From Streptomyces sp. WAC05374 (lineage in GTDB: Bacteria > Actinomycetota > Actinomycetes > Streptomycetales > Streptomycetaceae), in NCBI RefSeq assembly GCF_004353505.1, contig NZ_SMNQ01000002.1, positions 520,328 to 584,327 on the forward strand: 64,000 nucleotides of DNA, written 5' to 3'. A program made the position numbers and the translations under genes. This document shows positions 57,726-64,000 of this stretch, one piece after another (position 1 is the stretch's first letter; each line of letters starts with the position of its first letter). Under the pieces are notes generated by a model. The model ran no database searches, had not been told where the DNA came from, and saw only the letters and a program-made list of their open reading frames with translations.

Positions 57726-58508
57726 ATGCGGATCGGAGAGATCGCCGGCCTCGTCGGCATCACGGCGCGGGCGGTGCGCCATTACCACCACCTCGGCCTG
57801 CTGCCCGAGCCCCGGCGGCTGGCCAACGGCTACCGGGACTACTCGCTGCGCGACGCCGTGCTGCTCGCGCGGATCAGGCGGCTGACCGAGCTGGGGCTCG
57901 GCCTGGACGAGGTGCGGGACGTCCTGGCCGCCGACGCCGGCAAGGAGCTGGTCGAGGTGCTCCAGGAGCTGGACGCCGACCTGGCGCGGCAGCAGGAGGA
58001 GATCGGGGCGCGCCGTGAGCGACTGGGGCGGCTGCTGGAGCAGGCGCGGGCCGGGCGGCTGCCCGCCGAGGGGCCGGTGTCGCCGGGGCTCGCGGAGCTG
58101 TTCGCGGACCTGACCAGGGCGTCGGCGGGGCTGCCGGGGCCCGAGCCCGCGATGGCGGCGCGGGACCGGGAGATGCTCACGCTGCTGGACACGGTGATGC
58201 CGGCGCAGGAGAGTGCCCGGCTGCTGGGCGCGATGCGGCGGATGACCGAGGAGCCGGGCGCGATGGAGCGGGCCTACGACGTGTACGCCCGGCTCGACGC
58301 CCTTGGCGACGCGGACGCCGGTGACGTGCGGGTGGAGGAGGCGGCGCGGGCGCTGGCCGCGCTACTGCCGGACGAGGTGGTGGGGCACCTTCCGGACGCG
58401 GAGCCCGCTCGGGGGTCGTTCCAGGAGGCGTTCTTCGCGGACTTCTCCGCCGCGCAGGCCGAGGTGGTCCGCCGGGCCATGCGGATCGCCGCGGAGCGTG
58501 CGCGGTGA
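57726..58508 (+). CDS. MerR-family regulator
   Basis: A 260-residue regulator. The winged helix is MRIGEIAGLVGITARAVRHYHHLGLLPEPRRLANGYRDYSLRDAVLLARIRRLTELGLGLDEVRDVL, followed by a coiled coil (LVEVLQELDADLARQQEEIGARRERLGRLLEQA). The 150-residue C-terminal domain is unrelated to metal-binding MerR tails and presumably binds an organic effector. Its stop overlaps the next gene (GTGA), so it probably controls that membrane protein. Confidence 0.9.
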   Translation: MRIGEIAGLVGITARAVRHYHHLGLLPEPRRLANGYRDYSLRDAVLLARIRRLTELGLGLDEVRDVLAADAGKELVEVLQELDADLARQQEEIGARRERLGRLLEQARAGRLPAEGPVSPGLAELFADLTRASAGLPGPEPAMAARDREMLTLLDTVMPAQESARLLGAMRRMTEEPGAMERAYDVYARLDALGDADAGDVRVEEAARALAALLPDEVVGHLPDAEPARGSFQEAFFADFSAAQAEVVRRAMRIAAERAR

Positions 58509-59332
58509 GGCGGGTGCTGCGGGGCGCCGCGTACGCCCTGCTGCCGGCCGAGGTGGTCCTCGCCGTGCTGCTGGTGGCGGGGGTGCGGGTGCCGGGCGCG
58601 GTGCTCATGGGCGCGGAGGTGGCGGTGCTCGTGCTGACTGCCGGCGGGGTGGTGGCGTACGTACACCTGCGGCGGCGGGGCCTGTCGTGGCGGGAGGCGG
58701 TGCACGAGCTGGTGCCGGAGCCGGTCGTGCGGCTGATCGGGCACGAGCTGCGGTTGATGGTGAGCCTGGTGCGGTGGGTGGCGCGCCGGCCGCACGGGGC
58801 GGGCCCGGGGCTGCGGGTGTTCGGGCACGCGCGGGACCAGGCCGCGTACATGTACGGCTTCGCCTTCGTGTGCGTGGTCGAGACGGCCGGCATGTCGTAC
58901 CTGCTGGGCTCGTGGCCGGTCGTGCACGCCGTGGTGCTGGTGCTGGACGTCTACACGGTGCTGTTCGTGCTGGGGCTGCACGCGGCGTCCGTGACGCGGC
59001 CGCACGTGCTCGGGGACGGGGTGCTGCGGTTGCGGCAGGGCGGACATGTCGATCTGTCGATACCGCTGGAGCGGATCGCCGCCGTCCGGCACGAGATGCG
59101 GTTCTCGCACGAGAAGGAGGACGGGCTGCTCACGCTGGCCGTCGCGTCGCAGACCTCGGTCACCATCGAGCTGGCCGAGCCCGTGACGGCCGTGCGGCTG
59201 CTGGGCGCGCGCCACCAGGTGCGTCTGGTGCGGTGCCACGCCGATGACGCCCGCGGCCTCACGGAGGCGCTGCGGCGGGCGCTCCCGCGGGAGCGAACAG
59301 CGCCTTCTCCCGTCCCGGAGCGGCCCGCGTGA
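58505..59332 (+). CDS. Unknown membrane protein coupled to MerR gene
   Basis: A 275-residue protein with about four TM helices: AYALLPAEVVLAVLLVAGV, VLMGAEVAVLVLTAGGVVAYV, MYGFAFVCVVETAGMSYLLG and VVHAVVLVLDVYTVLFVLGLHA. A C-terminal cytoplasmic domain (RLRQGGHVDLSIPLERIAAVRHEMRF, VTIELAEPVTAVRLLGARHQVRLVRCHAD) resembles a PH-like fold. I do not know the family. The GTG start overlaps the MerR stop. Its end overlaps the convergent RNB gene by 74 bp, which is large and suggests the true 3' boundaries deserve checking. Confidence 0.68.
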   Translation: MRRVLRGAAYALLPAEVVLAVLLVAGVRVPGAVLMGAEVAVLVLTAGGVVAYVHLRRRGLSWREAVHELVPEPVVRLIGHELRLMVSLVRWVARRPHGAGPGLRVFGHARDQAAYMYGFAFVCVVETAGMSYLLGSWPVVHAVVLVLDVYTVLFVLGLHAASVTRPHVLGDGVLRLRQGGHVDLSIPLERIAAVRHEMRFSHEKEDGLLTLAVASQTSVTIELAEPVTAVRLLGARHQVRLVRCHADDARGLTEALRRALPRERTAPSPVPERPA

Positions 59333-60725
59333 GCCGTACGAGCAGCCGCTCCCCCAGCGGCAGCGGGGCCGTGCCGCCCTCGACGCGGGCCACGACCGCC
59401 GGGTCCTCCAGGTGGACGGTGCCCACGGCCGGGTCCCGTTCGTGGACGTCGATGACGTACGCGTCGAACACCTCGCCCACCCGGTCCTGGAGGAGCGCCG
59501 CCTCCAGGAGGTCCACGCACTCCCGCTCGACCGCGCCCGCGCGGCGTGAGCCCTCCGCCATCCGGCGCGGGAGGCCGGGCAGGGCGGCCCGTACCCATTC
59601 CGGGGGCTCCTCGCCCGCGACGGCGGCGAGGCACAGCTCACCGGCGTACCGGTCGACGAGGCGCCTCAGGGGGGCGGTGCAGTGCGTGTACGCGTCGGCG
59701 ACGGCGGCGTGCACGGTCAGGGCGGGCACCTCGCCGCCGGTGAAGACGGTATACCCGGCGCCGCGCAGGAGGGTGGTGCAGTCCTGGAGGAAGGCGGCGT
59801 GGCGGCTGTCGTGCGGGTCCAGCGAGCGGACGAGGGCGGCGTACGAGACGTGGTGCGGCCAGTCGATGCCGAGGGCCCGGGCGGAGCGGCGCAGCCGGGA
59901 GACGGCTCCGTCGGGGGCGGCCGGGAGGGTGCGGAGGATGCCGGTGCCGGCGGCGGTCATCAGGTCGGCGGCGGCCATGCCGGTCAGCAGGGAGATCTGG
60001 GCGTTCCAGGCGTCGGCGGGACGGGGGGCGCGGTACTCCAGCGCGTAGGCGCCGTCCCGCTCGACGATCTCCTGCTCGGGGACGGCGAGGGAGATGCCGC
60101 CGCGCTCGGCCTCCAGCCGTTCGCGCAGGGTGCCGATCTCGCGGAGGAGGGCGAGCGGTTCCTCGGCGGTGCCCGTGTCGAGCTGCCGCTGGACGCCCTC
60201 GTAGTCGAGCCGGGCGCGGCTGCGGACGAGGGCGCGGTGGACGTCGGTGGCGACGGGGCGGCCGTCCGCGTCGAGGTCGATGCGCCACAGCAGGGCGGGG
60301 GCGTCCTGTCCGGCCAGGAGGCTGGCGGCGCCCTCGGAGATGACGGCGGGGTGGAGGGGGACGCGGCCGTCGGGGAAGTACAGGGTCTGGACGCGCCGGT
60401 GGGCCTCGGTGTCGACCGCGCCGCCGGGGGTGACGAAGGCGGCGACGTCGGCGATGGCGTAGTGGACGCGGTAGCCGCCGCCGGGGCGGCGCGCGAGGTG
60501 CATGGCCTGGTCGAGGTCGGTGGAGCCGGGCGGGTCGATGGTGAAGAGGGGGATGCCGGTGGCGTCCCGCTCCGTCGGGCGGGGCGAGCGGGCGGCGGCC
60601 TCGGCCTCGGCGAGGACCGCGGCCGGGAAGGCGCCGGGGACGTCGGGCTGGGTACGCAGCGCGCGCAGGGCGTCCCGCAGGGCCGCCTCGGCCGCGCCGG
60701 TCACTCGCATCTGGCGGCGGGGCAT
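59259..60725 (-). CDS. RNB-domain exoribonuclease (RNase II/R family)
   Basis: A 488-residue 3'-5' exoribonuclease of the RNB family. The catalytic block is FTIDPPGSTDLDQAMHLARRPGGGYRVHYAIADVAAFV, in which the Asp residues coordinate Mg2+. LYFPDGRVPLHPAVISEGAASLLAGQDAPAL and YTHCTAPLRRLVDRYAGELCLAA are conserved. It is shorter than E. coli RNase R and lacks recognisable cold-shock or S1 domains, as usual for the actinobacterial form. The ATG at 60725 begins MPRRQMRVTG. Confidence 0.92.
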   Translation of the reverse strand: MPRRQMRVTGAAEAALRDALRALRTQPDVPGAFPAAVLAEAEAAARSPRPTERDATGIPLFTIDPPGSTDLDQAMHLARRPGGGYRVHYAIADVAAFVTPGGAVDTEAHRRVQTLYFPDGRVPLHPAVISEGAASLLAGQDAPALLWRIDLDADGRPVATDVHRALVRSRARLDYEGVQRQLDTGTAEEPLALLREIGTLRERLEAERGGISLAVPEQEIVERDGAYALEYRAPRPADAWNAQISLLTGMAAADLMTAAGTGILRTLPAAPDGAVSRLRRSARALGIDWPHHVSYAALVRSLDPHDSRHAAFLQDCTTLLRGAGYTVFTGGEVPALTVHAAVADAYTHCTAPLRRLVDRYAGELCLAAVAGEEPPEWVRAALPGLPRRMAEGSRRAGAVERECVDLLEAALLQDRVGEVFDAYVIDVHERDPAVGTVHLEDPAVVARVEGGTAPLPLGERLLVRLTRAAPGREKALFAPAGAPAAAPP

Positions 60726-60820
60726 GGGTCGAGCGTAGGGCGCGGGGCACGGCGCGGCACTTTGTACGCTGGCGCGGGGCCGCACCCCCGTTTTCGCGTA
60801 CGTACCGAAGGAGAACCACC

Positions 60821-61585
60821 GTGCTCGTGCTGTTGCCGCCCTCGGAAGGAAAGGCCGCATCGGGGAGCGGCACGCCGCTGGAGCCGGGGTCCCTGTCGCT
60901 GCCGGGGCTCGCGGCCGCGCGGGCGGCCGTACTGGAGGAGCTGGTGGAGCTGTGCTCCGGCGACGAGGAGAAGGCGCGGGAGGTGCTGGGGCTCAGCGAG
61001 GGGCTGCGCGGCGAGGTCGCGAAGAACGCCGGGCTGCGGACGGCGGGTGCCCGGCCGGCCGGGGAGGTCTACACGGGCGTGCTGTACGACGCGCTGGGGC
61101 TGGCGACGCTGGACGCGGCGGCACGGGAGCGGGCGGGGGCGTCGCTGCTGGTCTTCTCGGGGCTGTGGGGCGCGGTGTCGGTGGACGACCGGATTCCGTC
61201 GTACCGCTGCTCGATGGGTGTGAGGCTGCCGGGGCTGGGTGCGCTGGGGGCGTACTGGCGTGCGCCGATGGCGGCCGTGCTGCCCGAGGCGGCCGGGGAC
61301 GGGCTGGTGCTGGACCTGCGGTCGGCCGCCTATGCGACGGCGTGGCGGCCCAAGGGCGAGGTGGCGGCGCGGACGGCGACGGTGCGGGTGCTGCACGCGC
61401 CGACGCGCAAGGTGGTCAGCCACTTCAACAAGGCGACGAAGGGCCGGATCGTGCGCAGCCTGCTGGAGGCGGGTGCGGTGCCCGGGTCGCCGGCCGAGCT
61501 GGCGGAGGCGCTGGGGGACCTCGGGTACGTGGTGGAGACGCCGGCGGCGGGGAAGCTGGACGTGCTGGTGAACGAGATCCACTGA
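60821..61585 (+). CDS. yaaA: YaaA-family peroxide stress protein
   Basis: A 254-residue protein of the UPF0246/YaaA family: MLVLLPPSEGKAA at the start, GEVYTGVLYDALGL, LLVFSGLWGAVSVDDRIPSYRCSMGVRLPGLG and VSHFNKATKGRIVR near the end. In E. coli YaaA lowers free iron during peroxide stress and has a DNA-binding fold. The GTG at 60821 follows AAGGAG at 60808-60813. Confidence 0.92.
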   Translation: MLVLLPPSEGKAASGSGTPLEPGSLSLPGLAAARAAVLEELVELCSGDEEKAREVLGLSEGLRGEVAKNAGLRTAGARPAGEVYTGVLYDALGLATLDAAARERAGASLLVFSGLWGAVSVDDRIPSYRCSMGVRLPGLGALGAYWRAPMAAVLPEAAGDGLVLDLRSAAYATAWRPKGEVAARTATVRVLHAPTRKVVSHFNKATKGRIVRSLLEAGAVPGSPAELAEALGDLGYVVETPAAGKLDVLVNEIH

Positions 61586-61590
61586 TCGCC

Positions 61591-61609
61591 CGTTGCGCCA
61601 TGCGCAACG
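61591..61609. promoter_or_regulatory. Palindrome upstream of the KDPG aldolase gene
   Basis: CGTTGCGC-CAT-GCGCAACG is a perfect 8-bp dyad with a 3-bp centre, followed by a half-like ATTGCG. It lies between the yaaA stop and the aldolase ATG. It may be a repressor operator or a short terminator for yaaA. Confidence 0.5.
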
Positions 61610-61648
61610 TTCATTGCGGGTGATGCTCCACCCGGGCAGGATGGGCGC

Positions 61649-62287
61649 ATGACCGCCGCCGGGTCCGTGCTGGACCACGCCCCCGTCCTGCCCGTGGTCG
61701 TCGTCGAGGACGCCGCCGACGCCGTACCGCTGGCGCGTGCGCTGGTCGCGGGCGGGCTGCCGGCGATCGAGGTGACGCTGCGGACCGCCGCGGCGCTCGA
61801 CGCGATCCGGGCGGTCGCCGAGGAGGTCCCGGAGGCCGTGGTCGGCGCGGGCACGGTCGTCTCGGCGCGGGGCGTGGCCGACGCGGTGGGCGCGGGCGCG
61901 CGGTTCCTGGTGAGCCCGGGCTGGACGGGCGGGCTGCTGGACGCGATGGAGGCGTCGGGCGTGCCGTTCCTGCCCGGTGTCTCGACGGCCTCCGAGGTGG
62001 TGGCTCTGCTGGAGCGCGGGGTGCGCGACCTGAAGTTCTTCCCGGCGGAGGCGGCGGGCGGCACGGCGTACCTGAGGTCGCTGGCGGGCCCGCTGCCGCA
62101 GGCCCGGTTCTGCCCGACGGGCGGCATCACGGCGGCGTCGGCGCCGTCCTATCTCGGCCTGCCCAATGTGGGCTGCGTGGGCGGTACGTGGATGCTGCCG
62201 GGCGACGCGCTCGCGGCGCGGGACTGGGCGCGGGTGGAGTTTCTGGCGCGCGAGGCGTCGGCGCTGCGGGGCCGCACGTTCAGGTGA
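61649..62287 (+). CDS. eda: KDPG/KHG aldolase
   Basis: A 212-residue class I aldolase that splits 2-keto-3-deoxy-6-phosphogluconate or 4-hydroxy-2-oxoglutarate. Motifs: LPAIEVTLRTAAALDAI (catalytic Glu), VVGAGTVVSARGVADAVGAGARFLVSPG, VRDLKFFPAEAAGG (Schiff-base Lys in LKFFPAE) and FCPTGGITAASAPSYLGLPNVGCVGGTWM. It is not next to other Entner-Doudoroff genes here. The palindrome at 61591-61609 may regulate it. Confidence 0.93.
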   Translation: MTAAGSVLDHAPVLPVVVVEDAADAVPLARALVAGGLPAIEVTLRTAAALDAIRAVAEEVPEAVVGAGTVVSARGVADAVGAGARFLVSPGWTGGLLDAMEASGVPFLPGVSTASEVVALLERGVRDLKFFPAEAAGGTAYLRSLAGPLPQARFCPTGGITAASAPSYLGLPNVGCVGGTWMLPGDALAARDWARVEFLAREASALRGRTFR

Positions 62288-63131
62288 ACGCGATGTCGAC
62301 GTGGTCGGCGACGGGGCGGTAGCCGATGCGCTGGTAGAGGGCCGTGCTGGTCGGGTTGGCGACGTCGGCGAAGAGCAGCACCTGCCGGGCGCCGGCCTCC
62401 CGGGCGGCGCGGCTGACGGCGGCGGTGACGGCCCCGGCGTACCCGCGACCGCGCAATGCGGGCGGCGTGTAGACGGGCGCGACGCGGGCCTGTCCCGCGA
62501 CGACCGGTGAGTGGGCGGCCATCGACACGGGTACGCCACCGGTCTCCCAGAGGTACAGCCCCCCGTACGCGACGCGCCGCTCGGCGTGGGCCGTGTGGTC
62601 GGTGGCCGGGCCGGTGCCGATGTCGGCGGCGAAGGCGTCCATCCAGGCGGCGGCCAGCGGTACGTCGGCGGCGGTGGCCCTGCGCCGGGCGCCGGGCGGC
62701 GCCGGGTGCGGGGGCGTGAGCGTGCCGAGCCGGTACAGCCGGCTGCGGCGGGTGATCGCCCACGATCCCCCGGCCGCCGTCCATGCCTCGGCGAACGCCC
62801 GCGCGGGCCCCTCGCCGCCCTTGACGCCCTCGGCCCCGGTGCCGCGCAGGGCCTCGGCGAGCTCCCGTGCGGCCAGCTCCGGCATGGGTCCCAGCAGCGG
62901 GCCCCTGGGCGGTGTCCGGACGAACACCGCCTCGACGGGCCCGTCGGCGCGGCGGCGCCAGACACCGAACCGGGCGTCGTCCGTCCCGAGCGCCCGGGGG
63001 CCGTGGCGCCGTACCGTCTCGGCGACGGTGAGCGGCACGGTGTGGCCGGCCGGGTCGGCCGCGAGGCACGGGCCCGCCTCGCGGCCGAACTCCTCGGCGT
63101 CGGACGTGAGCCGCCAGCCCGCCGGGCTCAC
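62280..63131 (-). CDS. GNAT-family acetyltransferase
   Basis: A 283-residue protein whose C-terminal half is a GNAT domain: VAPVYTPPALRGRGYAGAVTAAVSRAAREAGARQVLLFADVANPTSTALYQRIGYRPVADHVDIAF, with the acetyl-CoA loop LRGRGYAG. The N-terminal half is a divergent or degenerate copy, as in other double-domain members. The substrate is unknown. The GTG at 63131 overlaps the stop of the phosphatase gene (GTGA), so the two are co-translated. Confidence 0.87.
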   Translation of the reverse strand: MSPAGWRLTSDAEEFGREAGPCLAADPAGHTVPLTVAETVRRHGPRALGTDDARFGVWRRRADGPVEAVFVRTPPRGPLLGPMPELAARELAEALRGTGAEGVKGGEGPARAFAEAWTAAGGSWAITRRSRLYRLGTLTPPHPAPPGARRRATAADVPLAAAWMDAFAADIGTGPATDHTAHAERRVAYGGLYLWETGGVPVSMAAHSPVVAGQARVAPVYTPPALRGRGYAGAVTAAVSRAAREAGARQVLLFADVANPTSTALYQRIGYRPVADHVDIAFT

Positions 63132-64000
63132 CGCAGGTGCGAGGTGTCGTTCAGCAGGCGCACCGAGGCGTTGCCGTCCCGGTAGTACGCCACGGCCGAC
63201 AGGGAGGCCGCCGACAGCTCCATGCGGAACAGCGACTCCGGCGGGGCGCCCAGCGCCAGGCGGACCAGGGTCTTGATGGGCGTGACGTGCGTGACCAGCA
63301 GGACGGTGCGGCCGGCGTGACGGGCGGTCAGCCGGTCCCGGGTCGCCGCGACCCGGCGGGCGACGGTCGCGAAGGACTCGCCACCGCCCGTGGGGGCGGC
63401 CTTCGGGGAGGCGAGCCAGGCGTCCAGGTCGTCCGGGAAGCGGTCCCGTACCTCCGCGAAGGTCAGGCCCTCCCAGGCGCCGAAGTCCGTCTCCCGCAGC
63501 CCTTCCTCGATCCGGACGTCCAGGCCGAGGCGGGCCGCGATCGCGGCGGCGGTCTGACGGCAGCGCGCCAGCGGCGACGAGACGATCTCCTGGATCGTGC
63601 CGCGCGCCGCCAGGACGGCCGCGACCGCGTCGGCCTGCCGCCGGCCGACCGGGGACAGGTCGGGGTCGCTGCCGCCGCTGCCCGAGAAACGCTTCTCCGG
63701 GGTGAGCGCGGTCTCGCCGTGCCGCAGCAGGACGAAGGTCGCCGGTGCGCCGAGGTCCGCCGCCGCCCAGCCGACGGGCGGCGCGGCGGCGGCGGTACGG
63801 CTCACGGCCGCGGCGGCCGGCACCTGCGCGGTGTCCGCCGCCACCGCGAGCGGGTCACCCCCGGCGCCCGACGGCCCGGCGCCGATGGCGGTGGGCGTCT
63901 CCAGGGGCGGCGCGCCCGGGGCGGTGGGCGTCTCCAGGGGCGGCGCGCCCGGGGCGGCGTCCGCGGCGGGGCCGCCCCGGGGGCCCCGCCCGCCGCGGGT
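63128..64000 (-). CDS. Bifunctional RNase H/acid phosphatase (C-terminal part)
   Basis: The reading frame continues without a stop to the right window edge, so the N-terminus is outside. The visible part begins with a Pro/Ala-rich linker and ends in a histidine phosphatase domain: FVLLRHGETALTPEKRFSGSGGSDPDLSPVGRRQADAVAAVL (RHGE), SSPLARCRQTA, LRETDFGAWEGLTFAEV and LLVTHVTPIKTLVRLALG (TH). Actinobacteria have a fused RNase HI plus phosphatase (Rv2228c type; the phosphatase half acts on alpha-ribazole-5-phosphate for cobalamin). The linker supports that fusion. A possible internal start is GTG at 63844. Confidence 0.85.
   Translation of the reverse strand, partial: TRGGRGPRGGPAADAAPGAPPLETPTAPGAPPLETPTAIGAGPSGAGGDPLAVAADTAQVPAAAAVSRTAAAAPPVGWAAADLGAPATFVLLRHGETALTPEKRFSGSGGSDPDLSPVGRRQADAVAAVLAARGTIQEIVSSPLARCRQTAAAIAARLGLDVRIEEGLRETDFGAWEGLTFAEVRDRFPDDLDAWLASPKAAPTGGGESFATVARRVAATRDRLTARHAGRTVLLVTHVTPIKTLVRLALGAPPESLFRMELSAASLSAVAYYRDGNASVRLLNDTSHLR
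63888..63953. repeat. Two 33-bp tandem repeats in the phosphatase linker
   Basis: Two identical, adjacent 33-bp units (63888-63920 and 63921-63953) encode repeated PGAPPLETPTA in the linker between the expected RNase H domain and the phosphatase domain. They keep the frame and lengthen the hinge. Confidence 0.8.

Overview
The window is chromosomal DNA from a high-GC actinomycete, almost certainly Streptomyces. Coding regions show the strong third-position G/C bias, frequent GTG/TTG starts, ATGA/GTGA gene overlaps and U-tract-free hairpin terminators typical of that genus. The gene content (a GlnA2-type glutamine synthetase-like enzyme, fused NAD synthetase, PanB, an RNase H/phosphatase fusion, a large SARP regulator, a LanKC enzyme) fits Streptomyces, and from memory the order resembles the glnA2 to RNase H/phosphatase part of Streptomyces chromosomes.

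Layout. (1) 1-1501: chromosomal flank, with the start of an MFS exporter, a divergent XRE-cupin regulator, a DUF4234 membrane protein and a hairpin terminator. (2) About 1554-18108: an integrated, apparently complete actinomycete integrative and conjugative element (AICE) of about 16.5 kb. It is bounded by an 87-bp imperfect direct repeat (1505-1591 and 18059-18145) that encodes the last 28 codons and stop of glnA2, so the element sits in the 3' end of a protein-coding gene and rebuilds that end with its own synonymous copy. Left to right it holds a cargo operon (ComEC-like metallo-beta-lactamase-fold protein plus two unknown proteins), a maintenance cassette (GntR, HD hydrolase, Nudix hydrolase, HTH regulator), a run of small transfer/spread genes, an FtsK/TraB translocase, a prim-pol and an ATPase for replication, xis and int. 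Between them lie two repeat arrays that look like a transfer locus (after traB) and a replication or recombination site (before xis). (3) 18059-64000: ordinary chromosome.

The chromosomal part holds glnA2; a PP2C phosphatase; a DUF3105/DUF305 pair; a CBS protein; nadE; an exo/endonuclease-family membrane protein; panB; a two-gene ABC exporter facing an AfsR-like SARP regulator, with 11-bp-spaced direct repeats at the exporter promoter; an M50 protease; an F420:NADPH reductase; MFS pumps; map; an iron-box-controlled heme oxygenase; a degenerate prim-pol; a TetR/DDAH pair; PhoD; a class III lanthipeptide synthetase (RamC-like) overlapping an atypical NarL-type regulator, with no visible precursor; RNase P RNA; MerR; an RNB exonuclease; YaaA; a KDPG aldolase; a GNAT protein; and the C-terminal part of the RNase H/acid phosphatase fusion running off the right edge.

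The most interesting items are the glnA2-integrated element (recoded att end, stranded terminator, arm-type repeats), its unidentified three-gene MBL cargo operon, its two repeat arrays, its Pycsar-effector-like membrane protein, the SARP-type repeats upstream of the exporter and the orphan LanKC locus. Functions are read from sequence motifs and family memory only; no searches were run.
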